Source: Collinsella sp. (GTDB lineage: Bacteria; Actinomycetota; Coriobacteriia; Coriobacteriales; Coriobacteriaceae). Taken from it: a stretch of 18,501 nucleotides of DNA. Location: assembly GCA_019414545.1 (NCBI GenBank), contig DXLV01000033.1, positions 1-18,501 on the forward strand, in the 5' to 3' direction. Under the pieces are notes generated by a model that was not told where the DNA came from, did no database searches, and saw only the letters and a program-made list of their open reading frames with translations. A program made the position numbers and the translations under genes. Shown piece after piece: positions 1 through 9,316 of the stretch. Position 1 is the stretch's first letter. Each line of letters starts with the position of its first letter.

Positions 1-1638
<1,638 letters not shown>

Positions 1639-2721
1639 TTATTTCTCCTCAATAAGCTTGTCGACCTCTGCCATAAGCGCGTCGACAATTTGGTCCTCAG
1701 CTACTTTACCAATGATCTGGCCATGCGAAAAGAGCAAGGCCTGACCACGTCCGCAAGCAACGCCCAGGTCGGCATCAGAAGCCTCACCGGGGCCATTAAC
1801 GGCACATCCCATGACGGCAATCGAAAGCGGCGCGGCATAGTTCTTAAGCCGCTCGGTTACTTCCTCGGCGATGGGAATCAGGTTAACCTGGCAGCGGGCG
1901 CACGTGGGGCACGAGACAATCTCGGGACCACGGCGACGCAGGCCCAGCGACTGTAGAATTCCCCAGGCGACCGGCGGCTCCTCAACCGGATCGGCCGTGA
2001 GCGACACACGCATGGTGTCACCGATGCCTTCGGAAAGCAAGATACCCAAGCCTACAGAGCTCTTGATGGTGCCCTGAAGCTTGGTCCCCGCCTCCGTCAC
2101 GCCCAGGTGGAGCGGAACATGCGGTATCTCGCGCGACAGGGCGCGATAGGTATCAAGTGTCGTCTGTACGCTATGGGCCTTGGCGGATAGCACGATGTTG
2201 GTAAACCCACGGTCCTCAAAGTGCCGCACAAAGCGTTCGCTCGACATCACGAGCTTTTCGGGCTGCGTGAGGTCGTCGCGCTCGGCAATATCTTGCTCAA
2301 GCGAGCCCGCGTTCACGCCAATGCGAATCGCGCAGCCCGCGGCACCCGCGGCATCGATGACGGCATCGACCTTAGCCCAATCGCCGATATTGCCGGGGTT
2401 GATGCGCAGCTTAGAGGCGCCAGCCTCGACAGCGCCAATGGCAAGCTTATGGTTAAAATGGATATCGGCGACGATTGGCACCGGAGACTCGGCACAAATC
2501 GTGCGAAAGCCCTCGAGCGCAGCCTCGGTAGGCACGCTCACGCGCACGATATCGCAGCCAGCCTGCGCCAACGCGCACACTTGCGCAAGCGTTGCCTGGG
2601 CATCAGCAGTATCGGTGCAGGTCATAGACTGAACCACGACCGGAGCGCCACCACCGATCTGCACGCCGCCCACATGCACGGGGCGCGTCAACTCGCGAGG
2701 CAAAGGATGGGATAAAGACAA
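1639..2721 (-). CDS. ispG: 4-hydroxy-3-methylbut-2-en-1-yl diphosphate synthase
   Basis: Iron-sulfur enzyme of the MEP isoprenoid pathway. It converts 2-C-methyl-D-erythritol 2,4-cyclodiphosphate to HMBPP in the cytoplasm. The product is 360 residues, normal for short bacterial IspG. The [4Fe-4S] ligands are visible: SCPTC (Cys271 and Cys274) and GCAVNGPGEA (Cys306 and Glu313). The N-terminal TIM barrel carries QSMTCTDTADAQ, ADIHFNHKLA and LRINPGNIG. The reading frame stays open upstream into rseP, but those residues are unlike IspG. I chose the TTG at 2721 because it has AGGGGAG about 8 nt upstream and begins the family-like segment; a GTG three codons earlier sits against the Shine-Dalgarno sequence. 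It starts 13 nt after the rseP stop and abuts proS. dxr of the same pathway lies two genes upstream. Confidence 0.95.
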   Translation of the reverse strand: MSLSHPLPRELTRPVHVGGVQIGGGAPVVVQSMTCTDTADAQATLAQVCALAQAGCDIVRVSVPTEAALEGFRTICAESPVPIVADIHFNHKLAIGAVEAGASKLRINPGNIGDWAKVDAVIDAAGAAGCAIRIGVNAGSLEQDIAERDDLTQPEKLVMSSERFVRHFEDRGFTNIVLSAKAHSVQTTLDTYRALSREIPHVPLHLGVTEAGTKLQGTIKSSVGLGILLSEGIGDTMRVSLTADPVEEPPVAWGILQSLGLRRRGPEIVSCPTCARCQVNLIPIAEEVTERLKNYAAPLSIAVMGCAVNGPGEASDADLGVACGRGQALLFSHGQIIGKVAEDQIVDALMAEVDKLIEEK

Positions 2722-2734
2722 TCCAAACACTCCC

Positions 2735-4096
2735 CTACAGAATAAATCGAAGGATGTCGGAACGAAGCATATAGACAAACAGCAGTGCAAAGAGCGCGAT
2801 GCCGACATAGCTGACGATTGTCTGCACTTTGAGCGGCAGCTCGCGGCCCGCAATCTTTTGAATGATCTCGATGACCAGCTTGCCGCCATCGAGCGGTGGG
2901 ATGGGCAGCAGGTTCATAAAGCCAAGCGAGAACGAAATGAGGGCGGCAAAGGAAAGGAACGTGGCAGGGCCGGCAGCAGCGGCCTGTGAGGACATAACGC
3001 TAATACCCACGATCGAAGAAGACTGATCGAGAATCTCCATCGTATGCTGCGGCTGGAGCAGGCGCATCACGCCATCCGCTGTCTGCACGACATAGGAGAA
3101 CGACAGGCGAGCCGACGTGATGGGGTCTAAACGGACCACCTGCGTAGAGGCATACACACCTAGGCGCTCGTCCTCTTTGAGCGCAACCGTGGTCGAATGC
3201 TGCTTGCCGTCACGCTCGTACTCGATGGCGATATCGTCCTTACCGGCAGCCTTGCCGATGGCATCGTAGACATCCATCCAAGTGGAACATGAGACACCGT
3301 CAACCGAAAGGATCGCGTCACCGCCCTCGATACCCGCCTTGGCGGCAATAGACCCCTCGTCAACCTGACCGATCACGTTGGTATCCATCGGCACGGTGAC
3401 ACCCGCAATGGAATAGATGCTCATAAGGAGCAAAAAACCCGTCAAGATATTGACGATAATGCCCGCGAGCAGCATAAAGGCGCGCTTGAGAAAGCCTTGG
3501 CCAAGATAGGTGTGCGAGCGCTCTTGCGCAAGGAACTCGGCCTCGCCGCACGGCAGCTCCCACACATCGCCCTCGGCAGTCGCATGTTCGCGATCGAAAC
3601 GGCGACCATCAAAGGTGGTATAGCCTGCCTTGTCTCGCGGCAACGTCTGATATTTGGTGGGATAGTAGCTCGGCGAGGGCTTCTCCCCTTCCTCATACCA
3701 GGGCGCGATGGAGCCCCAGCCCAGCAAAAGGGCGCATGCCTCGAGCACATCCTCCTCGGAAAGCTCGAGCTCGACAGCAAGGTCGGCCACGGTCACGCGA
3801 CCATGACGATAGATAGCCGCGAGCACGCGGTCGGCGCACGAAACATCGGTCGGATCCATACCGCAGATGGCAGCGTAGCCACCCAGCAGCAGCGGGGTCA
3901 CGCCAAACTTGGTTCCAATGCGACGCGACGTGTAATGGATGTCAAAGCGGCACGGCAGACCCAAAAAGAACTCGGTCACACGGACGCCGCAGGCGCGCGC
4001 CGCCAAAAAGTGGCCGCCCTCGTGCAAAAACACGAGGACGGAAAGCATCAGCAGGCCCCAAAAGACCGATGAGAGAACGCTCAGAACAGTATCCAT
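2735..4096 (-). CDS. rseP: Site-2 (M50) intramembrane metalloprotease with inserted winged-helix-like domain
   Basis: Zinc protease that cleaves membrane-spanning substrates; in the family it typically releases anti-sigma factors or clears signal peptides. The product is 453 residues from the ATG. The first membrane segment carries the zinc motif HEGGH (residues 25-29). The conserved region FLKRAFMLLAGIIVNILTGF is at about 202-221. A PDZ domain spans about 236-310, and NLLPIPPLDGG (about 395-405) supplies the third metal ligand before the last membrane segments. Between the first helix and the second core segment lies an extra cytosolic-looking stretch of about 110 residues (81-195) that starts with a winged-helix-like segment. 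The start is uncertain: AAGGA lies 15 nt before the ATG at 4096 and directly against an in-frame TTG at 4111 (458 residues). The gene sits between dxr and ispG. Family assignment is secure; the substrate is unknown. Confidence 0.9.
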   Translation of the reverse strand: MDTVLSVLSSVFWGLLMLSVLVFLHEGGHFLAARACGVRVTEFFLGLPCRFDIHYTSRRIGTKFGVTPLLLGGYAAICGMDPTDVSCADRVLAAIYRHGRVTVADLAVELELSEEDVLEACALLLGWGSIAPWYEEGEKPSPSYYPTKYQTLPRDKAGYTTFDGRRFDREHATAEGDVWELPCGEAEFLAQERSHTYLGQGFLKRAFMLLAGIIVNILTGFLLLMSIYSIAGVTVPMDTNVIGQVDEGSIAAKAGIEGGDAILSVDGVSCSTWMDVYDAIGKAAGKDDIAIEYERDGKQHSTTVALKEDERLGVYASTQVVRLDPITSARLSFSYVVQTADGVMRLLQPQHTMEILDQSSSIVGISVMSSQAAAAGPATFLSFAALISFSLGFMNLLPIPPLDGGKLVIEIIQKIAGRELPLKVQTIVSYVGIALFALLFVYMLRSDILRFIL

Positions 4097-4121
4097 AAAA
4101 CGAAAAAGCAATCCTTATGGG

Positions 4122-5309
4122 TTAGGAACGGGTTGCGGCGAGCACCTGCGCAGCCTTTTCACGCGCCCACGCATCGATGTCGCGAAGCTGCTCAAACGAA
4201 TCGACCGCCTGCATATCGTGGGCGTCCATGCAGGATTCCACAATGCGATCGATATCGGTAAAGCTGCAGCCATCGTGCAGGAAGGCATCGACGGCGACCT
4301 CGTTGGCGGCATTGAGCACGCACGGCATGGTGCCACCCGTCTTGCCGGCACGCTCGGCCAGTGCCAGACAGCGGAAGGTATCCATGTCGGCAGCATCAAA
4401 CGTGAGCTGCCCCAGCTCGCGGAAATCGATACGAGGCGCCGGAGTATCCCAACGCTCGGGATACGAGAACGCGAACTGGATGGGAATACGCATGTCGGAT
4501 GCACCGAGATGCGCCATCACGGAGCCGTCGGCGAACTCGACCATAGAGTGAATCTTGGACTGACGCTGCACGACCACGTTAATGAAATCGAGGTCGCAGT
4601 TAAACAGATGCATGGCCTCAATGCGCTCCAGGCCCTTGTTCATGAGGGTGGCGGAGTCAATGGTGATCTTGGCACCCATGGCCCACGTGGGATGCGCGAG
4701 GGCATCGGCACGCGTCACGCGATCGAGCTCGTCGCGCGTGCAGCCAAAGAACGGACCGCCCGAGCAGGTGAGCCAAATGCAGTGGGCCTCGCGCGGGTTC
4801 TCCCCCAGATAGCACTGGTAGATGGCGGAATGCTCAGAGTCGACCGGAATAAGCTGGCCCGGTTGCGCCAACGGCATAAGCAAGTCGCCACCGACGACGA
4901 GGGACTCCTTGTTGGCAAGGGCAAGGCGCTTATTCGAGGTCAAGGCCGCATGGCTCGCCTCGAGACCGGCGGCGCCCACAATAGCGACGAGCACGCAGTC
5001 GACATCGTCGCGACGCGCGAGCTCGCAAACCGCCTGCGCGCCAACGCCGAGCTGTGTGCCCTCGGGCAACTCCTGCAGCACGGCGTCATCGCCATGAGCG
5101 ACATCGGCAACGGCAACCGCCGGAACCGAGAACTCACGGGCAGCGGCAACGAGCTCCGAGGTGCTGGAATTAGCGGACAGCGCCGTCACCTGTAGTCGAT
5201 CCGCATGCTGACGGCACACATCGAGTGCCTGGGTGCCGATAGAGCCCGTACAACCCAGGATGGCAACACGGAGGCGTCCATCGGGGCCATACGTCGTCTG
5301 GAAGGACAT
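4122..5309 (-). CDS. dxr: 1-deoxy-D-xylulose 5-phosphate reductoisomerase
   Basis: Second enzyme of the MEP pathway. It rearranges and reduces DXP to MEP with NADPH and a divalent metal, and is the target of fosmidomycin. The product is 395 residues, the usual length. The Rossmann motif appears as ILGCTGSIG (17-25), with Cys where many homologues have Ser. LANKESLVVGGD (131-142), DSEHSAIYQC (157-166), the flexible-loop region CSGGPF (182-187) and MGAKITIDSATLMNKGLE (211-228) are all present, including the expected metal and substrate residues. The ATG at 5309 shares its A with the TAA stop of cdsA and has GGAGG 9 nt upstream, so coupled translation with cdsA is likely. The stop is 25 nt before the rseP ATG. 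Confidence 0.97.
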   Translation of the reverse strand: MSFQTTYGPDGRLRVAILGCTGSIGTQALDVCRQHADRLQVTALSANSSTSELVAAAREFSVPAVAVADVAHGDDAVLQELPEGTQLGVGAQAVCELARRDDVDCVLVAIVGAAGLEASHAALTSNKRLALANKESLVVGGDLLMPLAQPGQLIPVDSEHSAIYQCYLGENPREAHCIWLTCSGGPFFGCTRDELDRVTRADALAHPTWAMGAKITIDSATLMNKGLERIEAMHLFNCDLDFINVVVQRQSKIHSMVEFADGSVMAHLGASDMRIPIQFAFSYPERWDTPAPRIDFRELGQLTFDAADMDTFRCLALAERAGKTGGTMPCVLNAANEVAVDAFLHDGCSFTDIDRIVESCMDAHDMQAVDSFEQLRDIDAWAREKAAQVLAATRS

Positions 5310-6223
5310 TACAGCACGCCTCCGATCATCAGCAACAGCTGTGCGGTGATGCAGCCGAAGATAAGCGAATCGCTACGATCGAGCATTCCGCCGTGGCCCG
5401 GGATAAGGTTGCCGGAATCCTTGACGCCCACACCGCGCTTGATGCGCGACTCGATAAGGTCGCCGATAACGCCCAGAATGGACACGACCACGCCGCACAG
5501 CAGCGCATAGGGCAGGCTGAGCTTATAGAAGTGCGTCGCCCACAGGATGAGCCAAATCAAAACCGAGCCCAGGATGCCGCCAACAAACCCCTCCCAGCTC
5601 TTTTTGGGAGAGATCTTGGGAACCATCTTGTGTTTGCCGATACGGCTGCCCACGATGTAGGCAAACGAATCGGAGACCCAAAGGGACGCGCAAACGCCCA
5701 CTGAAAGCAGGGCGCCGGCAAAACCGGGCACGGCATCGCGCAGCAGCACGATAGCCGACAGCATAAAGCCAGTGTAGATGGGACCCATGAGCGTCACGGC
5801 CACATCAGAGATGCGGGTACGCGGCGACCAAACATACCAAATGCCCACAGCGAGCATCAGAGCAAAAAGCAGGGCATTCAGCAACATCGAATCGCCCAAC
5901 GCCGACAGCGGAAAGAGTACGGCGGCAGCGATACCCATGCGCTCGTTAGCCATCTTGCCATCGAGCCTTGTCATACGGAAAAACTCATAGCAGCACAGAC
6001 CGCTCATGACAGAAACAAAGATGGCCGTGGGCACGATACCCAAAACCAGGCACAGGATAAAGACAACGGCGTAGACGATACCGGCGGCGGCACGGGTGAT
6101 AAAGCCCGCCAGCCACGAACCGGTGCCGCTCTTTGCTGCAGGTGCTCCCGCAGCGGCAGCCTTGCGCGCAGGCGCCGCGGAAACTGGCGTCTTGGGAGCA
6201 GATGCCTTGGGACGATCGGACAC
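5309..6223 (-). CDS. cdsA: Phosphatidate cytidylyltransferase (CDP-diacylglycerol synthase)
   Basis: Integral membrane enzyme that makes CDP-diacylglycerol from phosphatidate and CTP, the branch point to anionic phospholipids. The product is 304 residues. After an Ala/Pro/Lys-rich N-terminal tail of about 35 residues come several hydrophobic helices from about residue 40. The C-terminal family signature lies at about 259-285 and includes SRIKRGVGVKDSGNLIPGHG and then GMLDRSD. The start is a GTG at 6223 preceded by GAGGAGG with 7 nt spacing. It begins 2 nt after the uppS stop, and its own TAA overlaps the dxr ATG. The charged, low-complexity tail is longer than in many homologues but is in frame and well placed behind the ribosome site. 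Confidence 0.95.
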   Translation of the reverse strand: MSDRPKASAPKTPVSAAPARKAAAAGAPAAKSGTGSWLAGFITRAAAGIVYAVVFILCLVLGIVPTAIFVSVMSGLCCYEFFRMTRLDGKMANERMGIAAAVLFPLSALGDSMLLNALLFALMLAVGIWYVWSPRTRISDVAVTLMGPIYTGFMLSAIVLLRDAVPGFAGALLSVGVCASLWVSDSFAYIVGSRIGKHKMVPKISPKKSWEGFVGGILGSVLIWLILWATHFYKLSLPYALLCGVVVSILGVIGDLIESRIKRGVGVKDSGNLIPGHGGMLDRSDSLIFGCITAQLLLMIGGVL

Positions 6224-6225
6224 GA

Positions 6226-7020
6226 TTAAGCCTCCTCGGTCTTACTCAGTCCACCAAACCTACGGTCACGGCCCTGATAGGCCAAAATGGCGTCGACAAG
6301 GCCCCAACGATCAAAATCGGGCCAATAGGTATCGGTGACGTAGAATTCGGAATAAGCCACCTGCCACAGCAGATAGTTCGAAAGGCGCAGCTCACCAGAG
6401 GTGCGAATCACAAGTTCGGGATCGGGAAGACCGGCGGTATAGAGGCGGGAAGCCACCATGTCGTCATCAATTGCGGCAGGATCGATCTTACCGGCGGCAG
6501 CGTCGGATGCGATCTGACGGACAGCGCGGGTAATCTCGGCACGCGCGCCGTAGTTGACGGCAAGCGCCAGCGTCATACCGGTGTGATCGGCGCACTCGGC
6601 AAGACCGCGCTCAAAAACGTCGCGAGTCTTCTTGGGCAGCGCGGAAATGTCACCCAAAAAGACTACGCGCACATTTTCGCGCTTCAGAAGCGGCAGCTCG
6701 TCGATAAACGTCTTGGCAAACAGGTGCATCAGAACGTTGACCTCATGCTGCGGACGGTTCCAGTTTTCGGTAGAAAACGCATAGGCAGAAAGCACGTCGA
6801 CGCCCAGGCGCACGCAGGCGGTAATGATCTCGCGCAGCGAGACGATACCCGCCTTGTGGCCCTCAGTGCGTGCAAGACCGCGCGACGTGGCCCAACGACC
6901 GTTGCCGTCCATGATGCACGAGATATGGTGCGGAATGTTATTGAGGTCAAGGTCGGAAAAACCGACGCCCGCAGGGGCGTCGGCAAAGTACTCGACCAGT
7001 TTATGCTCGTCGTATTGCAC
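6226..7020 (-). CDS. uppS: Undecaprenyl diphosphate synthase (cis-prenyltransferase)
   Basis: Condenses isopentenyl diphosphate onto farnesyl diphosphate to build the C55 lipid carrier used for peptidoglycan and wall polymers. The product is 264 residues, with an N-terminal extension of about 30 residues before the catalytic core. The catalytic Asp38 sits in CIMDGNGRWA (35-44), followed by GLARTEGHKAG, YAFSTENWNRP (80-90), and near the C-terminus RTSGELRLSNYLLWQ and SEFYVTDTYWPDF. The start is a GTG at 7020 with GGAG about 7 nt upstream; no other start precedes the core. The gap to the frr stop is 1 nt. The neighbours dxr and ispG make its isoprenoid precursor and cdsA serves the same membrane. 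Confidence 0.96.
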   Translation of the reverse strand: MQYDEHKLVEYFADAPAGVGFSDLDLNNIPHHISCIMDGNGRWATSRGLARTEGHKAGIVSLREIITACVRLGVDVLSAYAFSTENWNRPQHEVNVLMHLFAKTFIDELPLLKRENVRVVFLGDISALPKKTRDVFERGLAECADHTGMTLALAVNYGARAEITRAVRQIASDAAAGKIDPAAIDDDMVASRLYTAGLPDPELVIRTSGELRLSNYLLWQVAYSEFYVTDTYWPDFDRWGLVDAILAYQGRDRRFGGLSKTEEA

Positions 7021-7021
7021 C

Positions 7022-7558
7022 TTAGATCTCCATGACCTCGGCTTCTTTTTCCTTCAGAAGCTCCTCGACCTTGGCGACATACTCATCGGTGTGCTTCTGG
7101 ACCTTGGCCTGCTCGCGACGGACATCGTCCTCGGTGAGCTCCTCATCGCGCTCGAGCTTGTTGTTGAAGTCGCGACGGATGTTACGGATAGACACCTTGG
7201 CCTGCTCGGCGTACTCGCGGCACTCCTTGACGAGTTCGCGACGGCGCTCCTCAGTGGGGGCCGGGAACGGCAGACGAACGACGGTGCCATCGGAGTTGGG
7301 GGTAATGCCCAGATCGGAAGCGCCGATGGCCTTGACGATAGCGTTGATGAGCGCCTTGTCCCACGGCTCGATGAGCAGCATGTGAGCCTCGGGGGTCTTG
7401 ACGGCGGCAACCTGCGTGACCGGCGTGGGGACACCGTAATAATCGACGGTGATGTCGGACAGAATGTTGGCGTTGGCGCGACCGGTACGGACCTTGGAAA
7501 AGTTATGCTTGAGGGACTCGAGCGACTTGTCCATATGGGCGGTGATGTTCTCTGCCAT
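7022..7558 (-). CDS. frr: Ribosome recycling factor
   Basis: Splits post-termination ribosomes together with EF-G. The product is 178 residues, slightly shorter than the usual 185 because the N-terminus (MAENITAHMDKSLESLKHNF) is short. The hallmark SKVRTGRANANIL follows at about 21-33, then YYGVPTPVTQVA, IEPWDKALI, LGITPNSDGTVVRLPFP and the long helical C-terminal arm with AKVSIRNIRRD. The ATG at 7558 has AGGAGG 7 nt upstream, which lies inside the end of pyrH; the gap to the pyrH stop is 2 nt. The pyrH-frr pairing is one of the most conserved in bacteria, so identification is firm. Confidence 0.97.
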   Translation of the reverse strand: MAENITAHMDKSLESLKHNFSKVRTGRANANILSDITVDYYGVPTPVTQVAAVKTPEAHMLLIEPWDKALINAIVKAIGASDLGITPNSDGTVVRLPFPAPTEERRRELVKECREYAEQAKVSIRNIRRDFNNKLERDEELTEDDVRREQAKVQKHTDEYVAKVEELLKEKEAEVMEI

Positions 7559-7560
7559 GC

Positions 7561-8283
7561 TTAATCCTCCTGATAGACGAGCGTGCCGACGGGCTCACCC
7601 GCGAGCGCGCGCTTGACGGTGTCCTCGCCATCGATGTTGAGGACCAAAATCGGCATACGGTTATCCTGGCACAGTGCCGTAGCCGTGGAATCCATAACCT
7701 GCAGGCCGCGGACGAGAACCTCGTGATAGGTAATCTTGTCAAAACGGACGGCATCGGCGCACTTGACGGGATCCTTGTCGTAGATGCCGTCGACCTTGGT
7801 GGCTTTAATCAGAATCTCGGCGCCGATCTCGCACGCACGAAGAGCCGCGGCGGTGTCGGTCGTAAAGTACGGATTGCCCGAACCGGCAGCGAAGATGACG
7901 ACGTTGCCCTTGGACAGATGGTTGATAGCGCGGCGACGAATATAGGGCTCGCAGATCTCGTTCATCTGGATAGCGCTCATCACGCGGCAGGGAACGTCGT
8001 TATGCTCGAAAGCATCCTGCAGGGCGAGCGCGTTCATAACGGTCGCGAGCATGCCCATGTAGTCGGCCTGAGCACGCTCCATGCCACCGGCAGCGCCGGC
8101 CATGCCGCGGAAAATATTGCCGCCGCCGACAACGACGCCGACCTCATGGCCAACGGCGAGCAGCTCCTTGACCTGCTTGGCAAGATGGTCGGTAACCTTG
8201 GGGTCGATGCCATATTGGCCGTCGCCCATCAGTGCTTCGCCGGAAAGCTTAAGAAGCATGCGTTTATATCGGATGTCGGACAA
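7561..8283 (-). CDS. pyrH: UMP kinase, TTG start
   Basis: Phosphorylates UMP to UDP, the entry to UTP and CTP pools; bacterial members are hexamers usually regulated by GTP and UTP. The product is 240 residues. It shows LLKLSGEALMG (10-20), VVGGGNIFRG (51-60), RAQADYMGMLATVMNALALQ (70-89), then AAGSGNPYFTTDTAAALRA and ATKVDGIYDKDP, all of the amino-acid-kinase fold. The start is TTG at 8283, supported by AAAGGAGG with 6 nt spacing; the next ATG (8259) lacks a ribosome site and would cut into the first strand. It is the first gene of an eight-gene operon, following a terminator and an extended -10 promoter. Confidence 0.97.
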   Translation of the reverse strand: MSDIRYKRMLLKLSGEALMGDGQYGIDPKVTDHLAKQVKELLAVGHEVGVVVGGGNIFRGMAGAAGGMERAQADYMGMLATVMNALALQDAFEHNDVPCRVMSAIQMNEICEPYIRRRAINHLSKGNVVIFAAGSGNPYFTTDTAAALRACEIGAEILIKATKVDGIYDKDPVKCADAVRFDKITYHEVLVRGLQVMDSTATALCQDNRMPILVLNIDGEDTVKRALAGEPVGTLVYQED

Positions 8284-8289
8284 AGCGAT

Positions 8290-8297
8290 CCTCCTTT
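8290..8297 (-). promoter_or_regulatory. Shine-Dalgarno site of pyrH that decides its TTG start
   Basis: AAAGGAGG read on the minus strand, 6 nt before the TTG at 8283-8281. The nearest ATG lies 24 nt further in and has no comparable site. Confidence 0.8.
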
Positions 8298-8313
8298 AGA
8301 TTGAACTCTCAAC

Positions 8314-8322
8314 ATTCTATCA
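8314..8322 (-). promoter_or_regulatory. Extended -10 promoter for the pyrH operon
   Basis: On the minus strand TGATAGAAT reads as an extended -10 (TG at 8322-8321, hexamer TAGAAT at 8319-8314). No good -35 hexamer lies 16-18 nt upstream, which fits an extended -10 element. Transcription would start near 8307, giving a short leader of about 24 nt before the pyrH TTG. Upstream, at 8325-8340, is a perfect inverted repeat GGCTCT-AAGA-AGAGCC where a -35 would sit. Confidence 0.5.
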
Positions 8323-8343
8323 AAGGCTCTAAGAAGAGCCATG

Positions 8344-8377
8344 AAAAAGCAGGCTGTGAGTAAAACCCACAGCCTGC
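8344..8377 (-). terminator. Rho-independent terminator of rpsB-tsf
   Basis: A perfect 10-bp stem (GCAGGCTGTG at 8349-8358 with CACAGCCTGC at 8368-8377) and a 9-nt loop, followed on the minus strand by five T (8348-8344). No T-run follows on the plus side, so it acts on minus-strand transcripts. It lies 25 nt after the tsf stop and separates rpsB-tsf from pyrH. Confidence 0.9.
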
Positions 8378-8401
8378 TCATTACCAGCTACAAGAGCTTA
8401 T

Positions 8402-9271
8402 TTACTCGCCACGGACCAGACGGTCAAAGGCAACGACGGTAATGGTGTCGCCGAGCTCCTTGGAGACCTGCTCAGCGTACTTCTTGATGGTGAGGGAGCT
8501 GTCCTTGATGAACTCCTGCTCGGTGAGCACGGACTGCTTGTAGAACTTCTCCAGACGGCCGACAGCCATCTTCTCCTGGATAGCCTCGGGCTTGCCGGAC
8601 TCGGCAGCCTGGGCCATGTAGATCTGCTTCTCGTGCTCGACGGTCTCGGCCGGAACCTGATCGCGGGTGGCGCAGATCGGTGCGACGGCGGCAACCTGAA
8701 GGGCAACGTCGTGAGCGAAGGTCTTGAAGGACTCAGCCTGAGCGGTCTCGGCCTTCTCGAAAGCAAACTCGACGAGGACGCCGATCTTACCACCCATGTG
8801 GATGTAAGAAGCGAGCGCGCCGTTCTCGGCCTTGCGGGCAGCGAAGCGGGAGATCTTCATGTTCTCGCCCATGATGTGAATCATCTCGGTGAGCTCGGAG
8901 GAAACGGTCTCCTCGCCCATCGGCTTCTCGAGCAGAGCGTCGACGTCAACAGGCTCGGTGGTAGCGACAACCTCAGCGACCTTGGAAGCAAAGCCAGTGA
9001 ACTTGGCGTTGGAGCCAACGAAGTCGGTCTCGCAGGAGAGCTCGAGCAGAGCGCCGGTCTTGCCATCCTCGGAGACGAACGCGGCGACAGCGCCCTCGTT
9101 GGTCTCACGGCCAGCCTTCTTGGCAGCCTTGGCAAGGCCGTTCTTACGCAGAACGTCGACAGCGGCGTCCATGTCGCCGTCAGCCTCGACGAGAGCCTTC
9201 TTGCACTCCATCATCGGGGAGTCGGTCATCTCGCGGAGCTGCTTGACCATAGCGGCGGTAATCTGGGCCAT
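8402..9271 (-). CDS. tsf: Translation elongation factor Ts
   Basis: Nucleotide exchange factor that regenerates EF-Tu-GTP. The product is 289 residues. The N-terminal UBA-like domain has MAQITAAMVKQLREMTDSPM and MECKKALVEADGDMDAA. The core that contacts EF-Tu includes LELSCETDFVGSNAKF; later come YIHMGGKIGVLVEF and, near the C-terminus, RLEKFYKQSVLTEQEFIKD. I chose the ATG at 9271, which has AAAGGA about 6-7 nt upstream; an in-frame start five codons earlier (9286) precedes that ribosome site and adds atypical residues. It lies 45 nt after rpsB, the usual partner, and is followed by a strong terminator. Confidence 0.97.
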   Translation of the reverse strand: MAQITAAMVKQLREMTDSPMMECKKALVEADGDMDAAVDVLRKNGLAKAAKKAGRETNEGAVAAFVSEDGKTGALLELSCETDFVGSNAKFTGFASKVAEVVATTEPVDVDALLEKPMGEETVSSELTEMIHIMGENMKISRFAARKAENGALASYIHMGGKIGVLVEFAFEKAETAQAESFKTFAHDVALQVAAVAPICATRDQVPAETVEHEKQIYMAQAAESGKPEAIQEKMAVGRLEKFYKQSVLTEQEFIKDSSLTIKKYAEQVSKELGDTITVVAFDRLVRGE

Positions 9272-9316
9272 TGTGGTTCCTTTCAAAGAGATGAAAAAGA
9301 ATTAACTAAGACTGAT

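Noticed and set aside
2722..2889. Upstream extension of ispG to 416 residues
   Set aside because: The extra 56 residues lie inside rseP in another frame, are Ser/Arg/Cys-rich and unlike IspG; the TTG at 2721 has a proper ribosome site.
3939..5195. Plus-strand frame of 418 codons opposite rseP and dxr
   Set aside because: Low-information antisense frame running across a gene boundary; dxr and rseP motifs on the other strand are decisive.
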